This document shows positions 32,610-40,346 of a stretch of DNA of 40,346 nucleotides, piece after piece; the stretch's first letter is position 1; the number at the start of each line of letters is the position of its first letter. The notes under the pieces are model-generated. The model had not been told where the DNA came from and did not search any database. It saw only the letters and a program-made list of their open reading frames with translations. Source of the DNA: Pseudomonadota bacterium. Its GTDB lineage: Bacteria > Pseudomonadota > Alphaproteobacteria > Reyranellales > Reyranellaceae. A program made the position numbers and the translations under genes. Where the stretch lies: contig JAEWIV010000182.1 of assembly GCA_023386865.1 (NCBI GenBank), positions 1 to 40,346 on the forward strand, in the 5' to 3' direction.

Positions 32610-32640
32610 GGAACCCCTCCTCTGAAGTCGATCGAGTTTA

Positions 32641-33669
32641 TCAGCGGCCGAACACGTCCCGCCAGCCGCGCGCGGCGCCGAGCGTCGCGGCTTCATAGAC
32701 GCCGCGCGCCACGGCACGAGCCAGGCAATCCGCAGCCAGCGTGCCGAGCTCGGCCAACGCCAGTGGATCGCCGCCGAGATCGTGGCGGCCCGTGGCGACG
32801 GCGAACACCGTGTCGCCGTCCTGCGGCGTGTGCACCGGACGGATCGAGCGGGCGAGCCCGTCCTGGGCCATCACCGCCAGCCGCTTGGCCGACGCCTTGT
32901 CGAGACGCGCATTGGTCGCCACAACCGCGATCGTCGTATTGGCGCGCGGATCGGCGCGCGCTGCATCGGCAGGATCGTGGCTGAGGTCGGCGCGATCGTG
33001 CGACACCGCCAGCGACAGCCCGCGCGCCGGCGGCGGCAGGCCGCCGAATTCCTTGCCCTGCTCCAGAGGCCACGCCCAGAACTGCGGCATGTCGCCCATG
33101 GTCGTGTAGCCGCGTGCATTGACGGCGACGAGCGCGCCGACCTGCAGGCCGGTCACAGGATCGACTGCCGAGGCGCTGCCCAGCCCGCCCTTGAGATTGC
33201 CGGCCTTCGCGCCCATGCCCGCTCCGGCATTGCCCAGTGCAAAGTCGCGCGCGGCGGCGGCCGATGCCTCGTAGGCGAGCTCGCGATAAGGCGGCCAGTC
33301 CCATTGCTTGTCGCCGCCATTCAGCAGGTCGAACAGGATGGCCGTCGGCACGATCGGCACGACCACGCCGGCGATGCTGACGCCTCGGCCCTGCTCGCGC
33401 AGCCAGCGCATGACGCCGTCGCCAGCCGACAGGCCGAAGGCCGAACCGCCGCTCAGGCAGACGGCGTCGATGCGATCGACCCGGCAGGACGGATCGAGCA
33501 GATCGGTCTCGCGCGTGCCCGGCGCGCCGCCGCGCACGTCGACCGAAGCCATCGACGGCCGCTCGCACAGCACGACGCTAACGCCCGAACGCAGACGCGC
33601 GGCTTCCCGGTTGCCGACCAGGATGCCGTCGACGTCGGTGATGAGGTTCTTCAGGCCGGGGCGCAGCAT
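32641..33669 (-). CDS. P1 family peptidase (DmpA/beta-aminopeptidase type)
   Basis: The 342-residue enzyme belongs to the self-cleaving P1 (DmpA, BapA) group of N-terminal nucleophile aminopeptidases. The family signature is present: GLKNLITDVDGILVGN at the start, CLSGGSAFGLSAGDGVMRWL near residue 70, AGMGAKAGNLKGGLG near 150, and the cleavage region RANTTIAVVATNA near 245, where the residue after Asn would become the nucleophile (Thr rather than the Ser of DmpA). It should cut N-terminal D-, beta- or ordinary amino acids from small peptides. It starts 43 bases after the RlmI-like gene and precedes the peptide importer by 31 bases. Confidence 0.9.
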   Translation of the reverse strand: MLRPGLKNLITDVDGILVGNREAARLRSGVSVVLCERPSMASVDVRGGAPGTRETDLLDPSCRVDRIDAVCLSGGSAFGLSAGDGVMRWLREQGRGVSIAGVVVPIVPTAILFDLLNGGDKQWDWPPYRELAYEASAAAARDFALGNAGAGMGAKAGNLKGGLGSASAVDPVTGLQVGALVAVNARGYTTMGDMPQFWAWPLEQGKEFGGLPPPARGLSLAVSHDRADLSHDPADAARADPRANTTIAVVATNARLDKASAKRLAVMAQDGLARSIRPVHTPQDGDTVFAVATGRHDLGGDPLALAELGTLAADCLARAVARGVYEAATLGAARGWRDVFGR

Positions 33670-33712
33670 GAGACCTACCTGTCATCGTCGCGTGGTGCAC
33701 ATCGGCGGCATG

Positions 33713-34900
33713 TTAGTCGAGCTGCAGCGTCAGCGCCTTGAGATAGGCCGTCTCCGGCAGTCCGGGATGCACCGGATGATCGAGCGCCGCGCCCGAGCTG
33801 CGCAGGATGCGGCCGCCGCGGCCGGCATCGCGCAGGCCGCGCCGCACCTGCTCGGCGAACAACGGCGGATCGACCAGGTGCGAACAGGACGCGACGAAGA
33901 AGAAGCCGCCCTTGGCCACGAGAGGCGCGGCGAGCCGCACCAGCTTGCGATAGCCCTGTGCACCGGTCTTGAGATCCTTGCGGCTTTTCACGAAGGCCGG
34001 CGGATCGCAGATCACGACGTCGAAGCGGGTGCCGCTGCGCTTCTCCAGCGCGTCGAACGCCTCGCTCTTCTCGAACGACACGGCCTTGTCGACGCCGTTC
34101 AAGACCGCCGCGGCCTGCGCCGCCTCGAGCGCCGGCTGCGAGCGGTCGACACAGACGACCGACCGCGCCCCACGCACCGCCGCCAGCACTCCGAAGCCGC
34201 CCGAGTAGCTGTAGACGTCGAGAACGCTCGCTTCCTTCGCCAGGTCGGCCATGAAGCGGCGATTGTCGCGCTGGTCGTAGAACCAGCCGGTCTTCTGGCC
34301 ACCGGAGAGATCGGCGACGAACCGGGCGCCATTCTCGACCAGCTCGATCGGCTGCGAGGCATCGCCCTTGACCACGGTGGTGCCGCGCTTCAGCCCTTCG
34401 AGCTCGCGCACCGGCGAATCGTTCTTGAGCACGATCGTCCTGGGCGACAGCTCGGCTTCCAGCGCTTCGAGCAGCACCGGCGTCAGCAGCTCCATGCCGG
34501 CGGTATTGACCTGCACGACCAGCGCATCGCCGAAGCGGTCGATGATCACCCCGGGCAGACCATCGGCCTCGGCATGGATCAGGCGGTAGTAGGGAACGCC
34601 CACCAGGCGGTCGCGCAGGGCGGTCGCCTGGGCCAGCCGCCGGCCGAGAAACAGGGCATCGACCACCGCCTCGGGGTTGGTCGACAGCACACGGGCCGCG
34701 ATCAGCGAATGGGGATTGAACGTCACCAGGGCCAGCGCCTCGCCGCCCGGTGCCCGCAAGGTCGCGAGCGACCCCGGAGGGATCGCCTTGGTGTCGGCGT
34801 CCATCAGGATCTCGTTGGAGAACGCCCAGGGGTGGCCGGCGCGGACGCGGCGGTCCTCGCCGGCGCGCAACAGCACGGTGGGCAGCTTCTTCTGTGCCAA
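33713..34900 (-). CDS. rlmI: RlmI-like class I rRNA large-subunit cytosine methyltransferase
   Basis: The 395-residue enzyme has an N-terminal PUA domain (LRAGEDRRVRAGHPWAFSNE), a central domain with LIHAEADGLPGVIIDRFG, and a Rossmann methyltransferase domain: VLDVYSYSGGFGVLAA near residue 235, then VICDPPAFVKSRKD near 310 and a conserved VASCSH Cys. This fits RlmI, which makes m5C1962 in 23S rRNA. The start is TTG 34900 with GGAG eight bases upstream, three bases after the gamma-glutamyltransferase stop; no ATG fits. Co-location with peptide genes seems incidental. Confidence 0.9.
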   Translation of the reverse strand: MAQKKLPTVLLRAGEDRRVRAGHPWAFSNEILMDADTKAIPPGSLATLRAPGGEALALVTFNPHSLIAARVLSTNPEAVVDALFLGRRLAQATALRDRLVGVPYYRLIHAEADGLPGVIIDRFGDALVVQVNTAGMELLTPVLLEALEAELSPRTIVLKNDSPVRELEGLKRGTTVVKGDASQPIELVENGARFVADLSGGQKTGWFYDQRDNRRFMADLAKEASVLDVYSYSGGFGVLAAVRGARSVVCVDRSQPALEAAQAAAVLNGVDKAVSFEKSEAFDALEKRSGTRFDVVICDPPAFVKSRKDLKTGAQGYRKLVRLAAPLVAKGGFFFVASCSHLVDPPLFAEQVRRGLRDAGRGGRILRSSGAALDHPVHPGLPETAYLKALTLQLD

Positions 34901-34903
34901 CGC

Positions 34904-36547
34904 TTACTCTCCCATGGCGACGCCGTCGCGGCGCGGATCGGCGCCGCCCTGCCAGCCATCCTCGAACCGGCGGATGCCGGCGAGACCACCCTCGTGGCGG
35001 CGGACTTGTACTTGATGGCCCAGCCCGCGCAAGGCGTCCGCCTGGCCGGCGAGCGCGGTGCCCGGCTCCAGCTCGGTCGGCCCGTTGGCGCGGATGATCC
35101 GGGGCAGCGAAATGGCGTCCTGCATCGACAGATTCCAGTCCAGCACGCCGATCAGGACGTGCAGCGTGTCGCCGATGATGCGCGAGCCGCCGGCCGAGCC
35201 CAGAGCCATCACCAGCTTGCGGTCGCGGTCGAGCACGAAGGTCGGCGACATCGACGAGCGCGGCCGCTTGCCCGGCTCGACGCGGTTGGCGACCGGTTTT
35301 CCGCCGATCTCGGGTCGCGGCGAGAAGTCGGTGCGCTCGTTGTTCAGGATGAAGCCCTGCACCATCATGCCGGCGCCGAACGGCGCCTCGATGGTGGTGG
35401 TGAAGGCGACGGCATTGCCCCAGCGATCGACGATGCTCATGTGGCTGGTGCCGCGCTCGACGTAACCCGGCGGCACGCCCGCGCCGACCTCGCCCATGCT
35501 GCGGTCGGGCGACATCAGCTTGCGTCGCTCGGCCAGGTAGGCCGGTGACAGAAGACCGGCGACCGGAACCGGCACGTATGCCGGATCGGCGACATAGCGG
35601 TTGCGATCGGCAAAGGCGAGCCGGCTCGCCTCGGCGATGAGGTGCAGCGACCGCAGATCGTTCGGCTTGCCGTTCCGGAGCTCGAAGGGCTCAAGCAGTT
35701 CCAGCATCTGCAGGATGGCGATGCCGCCCGACGATGGCGGCCCCATGCCGCAGACGATCCAGACGCGATAGGGGCCGCAGACCGGCGAGCGCTTGATGGG
35801 CTTGTAGTCGGCGAGATCCGATACGGTCAGCGACCCCGAGCGGCGGGGCCCCCGCCCGCGCGTGACGATCTCAGGGGCGATCCCGTGATAGAAGGCGGGC
35901 GCTCCGTGCTCGGCGATCGACTTCAATGTCGCGGCGAGCGCAGCGTTGGTCGCTCGTTGGCCGACCCTCCGGGGCGAGCCGTCCTTATTGAAGTAGACCT
36001 CGCGGATGCCCGCGTCGTCGCGGAGGTCGGGCATGCGCTCCAGCCAGGTGGCGAGGCGCGGCGGCACGTCGAACCCGTCCGCCGCCAGGGCGATGGCGCG
36101 CCGGAACGCCGATTCCCACGGGACCTTGCCGTGTTCCTTGTGCGCGAGCTCGAGCATCGCCAGCAGCCCGGGAACGCCGACCGCGAGGCCGGACCGTGTC
36201 GCCTCGTGCGGGTCGAGCGGTTTGCCGTCAGGACCCAGGAACATATCCGGAAGCGCGCCCGCCGGCGCCGTCTCTCGGCCATCATAGGCGGTGATCGCAC
36301 CGGTCGCGCCGTCGTAGTGCAGCAGGAAGCCGCCGCCGCCCACGCCGGAGGCGTGCGGCTCGACCACGCCCAGCACCATCTGCACGGCAACGGCGGCGTC
36401 GACCGCCGTGCCACCCATCCGCAGCATCTCGAGCCCCGCCTCGACGGCCAGCGGATGCGCCGCCGCGACCATCGTCTTGGGGGCCGCCTCTACCGCCGGA
36501 CCCGGAGCCAGCAGCGCGGCAACCAGGAGCAGGCGGCGCAGCATCAT
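34904..36547 (-). CDS. ggt: Gamma-glutamyltransferase (periplasmic)
   Basis: The 547-residue proenzyme starts with a signal peptide (MMLRRLLLVAALLAPGPAVEA). The large-subunit part has AAAHPLAVEAGLEMLRMGGT, VEPHASGVGGGGFLLHYD and YDGRETAPAG. The self-cleavage site and nucleophile Thr lie in VERGTSHMSIVDRWGNAVAF near residue 360. GPPSSGG and the C-terminal RPRSSMSPTFV and ALGSAGGSRI are the usual substrate loops. It cleaves glutathione and gamma-glutamyl amides in the periplasm. ATG 36547 overlaps the stop of the methyltransferase gene (ATGA). Confidence 0.94.
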   Translation of the reverse strand: MMLRRLLLVAALLAPGPAVEAAPKTMVAAAHPLAVEAGLEMLRMGGTAVDAAVAVQMVLGVVEPHASGVGGGGFLLHYDGATGAITAYDGRETAPAGALPDMFLGPDGKPLDPHEATRSGLAVGVPGLLAMLELAHKEHGKVPWESAFRRAIALAADGFDVPPRLATWLERMPDLRDDAGIREVYFNKDGSPRRVGQRATNAALAATLKSIAEHGAPAFYHGIAPEIVTRGRGPRRSGSLTVSDLADYKPIKRSPVCGPYRVWIVCGMGPPSSGGIAILQMLELLEPFELRNGKPNDLRSLHLIAEASRLAFADRNRYVADPAYVPVPVAGLLSPAYLAERRKLMSPDRSMGEVGAGVPPGYVERGTSHMSIVDRWGNAVAFTTTIEAPFGAGMMVQGFILNNERTDFSPRPEIGGKPVANRVEPGKRPRSSMSPTFVLDRDRKLVMALGSAGGSRIIGDTLHVLIGVLDWNLSMQDAISLPRIIRANGPTELEPGTALAGQADALRGLGHQVQVRRHEGGLAGIRRFEDGWQGGADPRRDGVAMGE

Positions 36548-37347
36548 GCGCGGCGGGCCACGATGAAGAGACGGCGGAACGGGAACAGCGTGATGCCGTC
36601 GGCGCGCGTCGGATAGGCCTCGGCCACCAGCCTGGCATACGCCTCGTAGAAGGCCGCACCCTCCTCCTTGGTCAACGCCTCCATGTACGGCCTGAGCCCG
36701 GTGCCCGCCGTGTACTGCGCCACCGGGTCCTTGCCGGTCAGTGCCTGCTGGTAGATCGACTCCCAGACTTCGAGATCCGAGCACAAAGGCTTCAGCACGT
36801 CGTAGTAGCGTTCCGGTTCCCACACGGTGCGGATGCCGCCGACCTTGGCGAGCTTGTCGCGCCACGGCCCCATCCCGGCCGCCTTCTTCATCAATGCGTG
36901 CGATGGCGCTTCATGGTTGCGCGGCATCTGGATGGCGAGCTGGCCGCCCGACGGCAACAGCTCGAGCAGGCCGGGGAAATGGTCGATGTGGTTCTCGACC
37001 CACTGGTAGGCGGCGTTGCTGTACAGGATCGCGGGCGGCACCAGCGGCGCGAAGTGCGCGAGGTCGCCCTTGATGAAGCTCACATGCTCGTCGACGGTCT
37101 GGCTGCGTGCCTTGGCCAGCATCTCGTCGGAGGAATCGACGCCGATGACCGGCGGCCCCGGAAATCGCTCGGCCAGGATGCGCGTGATGTTGCCGGCGCC
37201 GCAGCCGAGATCGTAGATCGCATGACCGGGGCGCGCGGCATTGGCCGGATCCAGCCGTCCCATCAGATCCAATGCCGGCCGCAGCCGGGCGTCGACGAAT
37301 TTCAGATAGAGGTTGGCGTCCCAGATGGGCGCCTTCAGCTCGCTCAC
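36544..37347 (-). CDS. tam: Trans-aconitate 2-methyltransferase-like SAM methyltransferase
   Basis: GTG 37347 with GAGGAG eight bases upstream gives a 267-residue enzyme that begins IWDANLYLKFVDARLRPA, as Tam does (WxxxxYxxFxxxRxRPxxDL). The SAM motif is IYDLGCGAGNITRIL near residue 40, with VIGVDSSDEML and SNAAYQWVENH typical of Tam. C-terminal YTAGTGLRPYMEAL also fits. Tam esterifies trans-aconitate, an inhibitor of aconitase. It is coupled to the AhpD-like gene (two bases apart) and to the gamma-glutamyltransferase gene. Confidence 0.9.
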   Translation of the reverse strand: MSELKAPIWDANLYLKFVDARLRPALDLMGRLDPANAARPGHAIYDLGCGAGNITRILAERFPGPPVIGVDSSDEMLAKARSQTVDEHVSFIKGDLAHFAPLVPPAILYSNAAYQWVENHIDHFPGLLELLPSGGQLAIQMPRNHEAPSHALMKKAAGMGPWRDKLAKVGGIRTVWEPERYYDVLKPLCSDLEVWESIYQQALTGKDPVAQYTAGTGLRPYMEALTKEEGAAFYEAYARLVAEAYPTRADGITLFPFRRLFIVARRA

Positions 37348-37349
37348 GA

Positions 37350-37748
37350 TCACGTCTCCTCGAATGCGGCATCGACCGGCACGCGGTAGGCCATGGCGAT
37401 CTTGTTGCCCTTCTGCGCCGCCAGCACGACGGCCATGAACTCCTGATGCATCTCCTCGGTCATGCCCCTGGCGCGCGCCATGGCGCCGTGCGAGGCAATG
37501 CAATAGTCGCACTGGTTGGCGATGCTGACGGCGAGATAGACCAGCTCCTTGGTGAGCGGATCGAGCTTGCCCGGCGCGAAGGCGGCCTTCATCTCGGCGG
37601 CGAACTGCTCCATCACCACGGGATGGCGGGCGAGCGCCTTCCAGACATTGTTGATGCCGGCGGGATCGATGTCGCGGCGCTTGGCGATCTCCTCGACGAC
37701 CGCTTTCGCGCGCGGGCTCATATCCTTGTACTCGGTCAACCTCTGCAT
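37350..37748 (-). CDS. Carboxymuconolactone decarboxylase/AhpD-like protein
   Basis: The 132-residue all-helical protein has the AhpD redox motif QCDYCIASH, with Cys80, Cys83 and His87 intact, preceded by LDPLTKELVYLAVSIA. This is an alkylhydroperoxidase-like thiol protein rather than a true decarboxylase, which lacks the Cys pair. GGGAG precedes ATG 37748. It is the first gene of the long minus-strand run and sits directly behind a promoter carrying a 22-bp perfect palindrome, so it may be redox- or ligand-controlled. Confidence 0.92.
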   Translation of the reverse strand: MQRLTEYKDMSPRAKAVVEEIAKRRDIDPAGINNVWKALARHPVVMEQFAAEMKAAFAPGKLDPLTKELVYLAVSIANQCDYCIASHGAMARARGMTEEMHQEFMAVVLAAQKGNKIAMAYRVPVDAAFEET

Positions 37749-37764
37749 GGAATGCTCCCGACCA

Positions 37765-37786
37765 GAAGATAACTTAAGTTATCTTC
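37765..37786. promoter_or_regulatory. Perfect 22-bp palindrome (operator candidate)
   Basis: The sequence is symmetric at all 22 positions; its core is AGATAACTTAAGTTATCT. It fills the spacer and -10 region of the promoter read leftward into the AhpD-like gene, which is where MarR- or TetR-type repressors bind. The AT-rich core stands out in GC-rich DNA. No regulator gene lies next to it. Confidence 0.75.
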
Positions 37787-37794
37787 AATGACAA
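37766..37794 (-). promoter_or_regulatory. Sigma70-type promoter for the AhpD-like gene run
   Basis: On the minus strand TTGTCA (37789-37794) is followed after exactly 17 bases by TATCTT (37766-37771). The -10 box ends 17 bases before ATG 37748, so the leader would be very short, about 10 bases. Spacing and boxes are good for an alphaproteobacterial housekeeping promoter. Confidence 0.6.
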
Positions 37795-37906
37795 TACCCA
37801 GGTAATTCTTTCGCACCGTAAGGGCGCCAGCCACCCACAACCGATTGTGGCTCGGCCCGCGGCGAGGCTGACGAGTGCAAGCACTGCCAGCGCCGCCGCG
37901 CAGCCG

Positions 37907-38632
37907 TCAGTACATGTGCTGCCCGCCGTTGATCGACAGCGTCGAGCCGGTGATGAAGCCGGCATCGTCGGCGATCAGGAACATCACGCCGCGGGCTATC
38001 TCGTCGGCCTTGCCGAGCCGCCCGACCGGGATCTTGGCCACGATCTTCTCGAGCACGTTGGCCGGCACCGCCGCCACCATGTCGGTCTCGGTGTAGCCCG
38101 GTGCGATGGCGTTGACGGTGATGCCCTTGGCCGCGCCCTCCTGCGCCAGCGCCTTGGTGAAGCCGTGGATGCCCGACTTGGCGGCGGCGTAGTTGACCTG
38201 GCCGTACTGGCCGCCCTGGCCGTTGATCGAACCGATATTGACGATGCGGCCGAAGCCGCGGGCGTTCATGCCCTCCCACACCGCCTTCGACATGTTGAAG
38301 CAGGAGCCCAGATTGGTGTCGATCACCTGGTCCCACATGTCGCGCGTGAGCTTGCGCATGGTCGAATCGCGGGTGATGCCGGCATTGTTCACCAGCACGT
38401 CGATCGGCCCCAGCTCCTTCTCGATGTCGGCCACCACCTTCTGGCAGGCGGCGAAATCGCCGACGTCGAACTTGTAGACGTGGATGCCGGTCTCTGCCTT
38501 GAACTTCTGCGCCGCGGCATCGTTGCCGGCATAGGTGGCGGCCACCTTGTAGCCCTTGTCCTTCAGCATGCGGGAAACGGCGGCGCCGATGCCGCGGGTT
38601 CCGCCCGTCACGACTGCTACACGTTCGGCCAT
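37907..38632 (-). CDS. phbB: Acetoacetyl-CoA reductase (NADPH, PHB synthesis)
   Basis: The 241-residue SDR enzyme reduces acetoacetyl-CoA to (R)-3-hydroxybutyryl-CoA for polyhydroxybutyrate. The cofactor motif is TGGTRGIG (residues 9-16), NNAG is at 82-85, and the catalytic Ser135, Tyr148 and Lys152 lie in NIGSINGQ and NYAAAK. SINGQGGQYGQVNYAAAK is diagnostic of PhbB rather than FabG. GGAGG precedes ATG 38632. No phbA or phbC lies in the window. About 120 unremarkable bases separate its stop from the palindrome promoter. Confidence 0.94.
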   Translation of the reverse strand: MAERVAVVTGGTRGIGAAVSRMLKDKGYKVAATYAGNDAAAQKFKAETGIHVYKFDVGDFAACQKVVADIEKELGPIDVLVNNAGITRDSTMRKLTRDMWDQVIDTNLGSCFNMSKAVWEGMNARGFGRIVNIGSINGQGGQYGQVNYAAAKSGIHGFTKALAQEGAAKGITVNAIAPGYTETDMVAAVPANVLEKIVAKIPVGRLGKADEIARGVMFLIADDAGFITGSTLSINGGQHMY

Positions 38633-38744
38633 GGAGTCCTCCCTAACGTTGCCGCAGGCCCACTCTAGCGCGTTCTGCGACGGAAGGAATTGCCGGGCGC
38701 TGCCGGATAACGACGCGACGGTAGGCGGTCATAGAACCCCAACC

Positions 38745-39962
38745 ATGAAACCCTTTACCGCTCTACTCGGCGCCGCCGCCGGGACCCACGCCGCCGACCA
38801 GCTGGCGCTCGCTACCCTGCCGCTCACGGCCACGCTCATGCTGGGCGCCGGCCCCGACATCCTGGGCCTGCTGGTCGCCGCCCAAAGTGCAGCCTGGCTG
38901 CTGGTGACCCTGCCCGCCGGCGCGTGGGCCGACCGCATGCCGCGGCGCACGCTCCTGATCATCGGCCTGGCGCTGGGGCTCGCGGCCTCGGTCGTCGCCG
39001 TCGTCGCAGCCGCTGCCGGCATCACCGGCCTGCTGGGCGTCGCCGCCTTCGTCGGAGCCTCCGGCACTGTCGTCTACACGCTGACCGCGATGTCGCTGCT
39101 GCCCAGCCTGGTGCAAGCCGCCGACCTGCCGCGCTCCAACGCCCGTCTCGAGCTTGCCCGCGCCATCGTCAGCCTCGCCGCGCCGTTCGTCGCCGGCCTG
39201 CTGGCCCAGCATCTCTCCCCGACCTGGGGCTATGCGCTGGCGGCCCTGGGAGCGGCCGTGGCGCTCGCCTGCATCGTCGCGTTGCCCAAGGCTGCCGCGC
39301 CGACCGCGGGCGACCGGCGACCGTCGATGGCCGCCGCCATCCAGACCGGCGCACGCTTCGTCGTCCGCCACGAGCTGCTGCGCGGCATCAGCCTGTGCGC
39401 GATCTTCTGGAACTTCGCCTTCTTCGCCCTGCTCGCCGTCTGGGCACCGCTGGCGCTCGGCCTGCTCGAGCTCGATCCGGCCGGCATGGGGCTGGCCCAG
39501 TCGGCCTATGGCGCGGGCCTGATCCTGGGCGCCCTGGTCGCGCCGATCTCTTCCAGGCGCCTGCCGCCACTCGCCACGCTCATTTTCGGGCCAGCCGTAT
39601 CGGTGGTCGCGGCCGCGCTGTTCCTGGTGGCCCCGTCGGCCGACGGCTTCGCCTTGGCTGCAGCCGGCCACTTCCTGGTCGGGTTCGGCCCGATGCTGTG
39701 GCTGATCTGCCAGACCACGGTGCGCCAGCTCGTGACGCCGGCCCCCATGCTGGGCCGGGTCAACGCGACGGTGCAGACGGCGATCTACGGCGTGCGGCCG
39801 TTGGGAGCGCTGGCCGGTGGCATCGTCGCCGCCCACATGGGCCTGCAGGCAGCGCTGCTGCTGATCGCCGCCTCCTTCGTGCTGTCGACGCTGGTGATCC
39901 TGCTCTCGCCCCTGGCGCGGCTGCGGGCTTTGCCGCAACCCGTCGCTGCGTGGTCCGCATAG
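38745..39962 (+). CDS. MFS transporter (EntS-like drug/metabolite exporter)
   Basis: The 405-residue protein has twelve predicted helices. The loop 2-3 motif is AGAWADRMPRRTLL near residue 60 (MFS motif A form GxLaDRxxRR). The middle GARFVVRHELLRGISLCAIFWNFAFFALL layout and the C-terminal VRQLVTPAPMLGRVNATVQT (RxxxTPxxxxGRVNA) are typical of MFS_3/EntS-type exporters. Cargo unknown. The start at 38745 is chosen over far upstream in-frame codons that overlap phbB. It is divergent from phbB and followed after 52 bases by a lipoprotein gene. Confidence 0.9.
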   Translation: MKPFTALLGAAAGTHAADQLALATLPLTATLMLGAGPDILGLLVAAQSAAWLLVTLPAGAWADRMPRRTLLIIGLALGLAASVVAVVAAAAGITGLLGVAAFVGASGTVVYTLTAMSLLPSLVQAADLPRSNARLELARAIVSLAAPFVAGLLAQHLSPTWGYALAALGAAVALACIVALPKAAAPTAGDRRPSMAAAIQTGARFVVRHELLRGISLCAIFWNFAFFALLAVWAPLALGLLELDPAGMGLAQSAYGAGLILGALVAPISSRRLPPLATLIFGPAVSVVAAALFLVAPSADGFALAAAGHFLVGFGPMLWLICQTTVRQLVTPAPMLGRVNATVQTAIYGVRPLGALAGGIVAAHMGLQAALLLIAASFVLSTLVILLSPLARLRALPQPVAAWSA

Positions 39963-40014
39963 TCCGCTTGACCCCCGCCCTCCGCCAGCCGACTTTAGCG
40001 GCGGAGGTCGCTGT

Positions 40015-40346
40015 ATGAGGAAGCTACTGGTCGCCGTTGCCTTGCTGATGCTGGCCGGCTGCAGCTCGAATTCGGTCTGGTGGAAAGCCAACGATGCATG
40101 GGGCACCGGGACCTTTCCCGTCGCCAACGACGGCCAGGCGGCCCTCTACATCGTCCGCGCTCCCGCCCAACCCGATTCGCCCCCCATCAACATCACCATG
40201 GGCCGCCAGCCGGTCGGCGGCATCGTCTCGCCCAACTACATGCGCTTCGACCTGGCGCCCAGGCATTACGATCTGCGCGCCTACGGCCCGCAATCCAACA
40301 CCGAGCTGATCATCACCGTGGCGCCCGGCCAGACGCGCTTCCTGCT
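40015..40346 (+). CDS. DUF2846-like lipoprotein (C-terminus cut by window)
   Basis: ATG 40015 has GGAGG seven bases upstream. The visible 110 residues begin with a lipoprotein signal (MRKLLVAVALLMLAGCSS, Cys at about 16). Then comes a beta-rich domain: ALYIVRAPAQ, INITMGRQPVGGIVSPNYMR, FDLAPRHYDLRAYG and ELIITVAPGQTRFLL. This order matches DUF2846 lipoproteins, whose role is unknown. The gene runs off the right edge. Confidence 0.75.
   Translation, partial: MRKLLVAVALLMLAGCSSNSVWWKANDAWGTGTFPVANDGQAALYIVRAPAQPDSPPINITMGRQPVGGIVSPNYMRFDLAPRHYDLRAYGPQSNTELIITVAPGQTRFL

Noticed and set aside
33308..35548. 746-codon plus-strand frame
   Set aside because: Antisense to the P1 peptidase, RlmI-like and gamma-glutamyltransferase genes, with a low-complexity shadow composition.
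1..40346. CRISPR array, rRNA operon, riboswitch or intact insertion sequence
   Set aside because: No regularly spaced repeats, rRNA-like stretches or element ends with a complete transposase were seen; only relics.

Overview
The window is GC-rich DNA from an alphaproteobacterium. Gene content (HflK, LIV-type and Dpp-type ABC systems, a molybdenum hydroxylase, a PhbB-type acetoacetyl-CoA reductase, many Tat-type and lipoprotein signals) and codon use fit the soil Rhodospirillales/Hyphomicrobiales, for example a Reyranella- or Bradyrhizobium-like organism; this is an impression, not a computed placement. Genes are dense and mostly on the minus strand from about 10.4 kb to 38.6 kb. The first 10 kb look different: sparse, small and broken genes.

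Region 1 (1-9760) is an accessory and decay zone. It holds the 5' part of hflK (minus), two unrecognised small genes separated by a perfect 18-bp hairpin, a DUF1877 gene, a 41-residue one-helix membrane protein, a PtsN-like EIIA protein and a speD-speE spermidine pair. After these come a frameshifted secreted protein, an IS256-family transposase relic, a second 41-residue membrane protein and a lipoprotein. The zone ends in a run of wrecked mobile and phage DNA: a truncated ATP-dependent DNA ligase, an IS1-like transposase with one frameshift, a nested Rz/Rz1-like lysis pair with a shared lesion, and a tyrosine integrase relic abutting tRNA-Arg(ACG).

Region 2 (9942-21728) begins with a DUF4864 gene. 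Then comes one minus-strand block of eleven genes: a GntR/UTRA regulator with a palindromic operator candidate, a complete LIV-type ABC importer (SBP, two permeases, two ATPases), the three subunits of a xanthine-dehydrogenase-family hydroxylase, a second THI5/NMT1-like binding protein without a signal peptide, and an alpha/beta hydrolase. It reads as a self-contained uptake-plus-hydroxylation-plus-hydrolysis unit for one unknown, probably aromatic or N-heterocyclic, compound. The block is bracketed by a 44-bp imperfect direct repeat (41/44) of the DUF4864 3' end, with a decayed tRNA beside the right copy, so it may be an inserted island.

Region 3 (21732-26512) carries an EamA transporter, a two-domain GNAT protein, an LLM flavin monooxygenase, and an amidase translationally coupled to a 60-residue AtzG/DUF4089-like small protein.

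Region 4 (26702-37748) is a long minus-strand run: an AhpD-like protein behind a promoter that carries a perfect 22-bp palindrome, a Tam-like methyltransferase, gamma-glutamyltransferase, an RlmI-like rRNA methyltransferase, a P1/DmpA peptidase, and a peptide ABC importer with SBP and two permeases but no ATPase. It ends with a SnoaL-like protein, an NHL beta-propeller and a patatin-like lipoprotein. Gamma-glutamyltransferase, peptidase and importer suggest use of gamma-glutamyl or other modified small peptides.

Region 5 (37907-40346) has phbB, an MFS exporter and the start of a DUF2846-like lipoprotein. No CRISPR array, rRNA or intact insertion sequence was seen.
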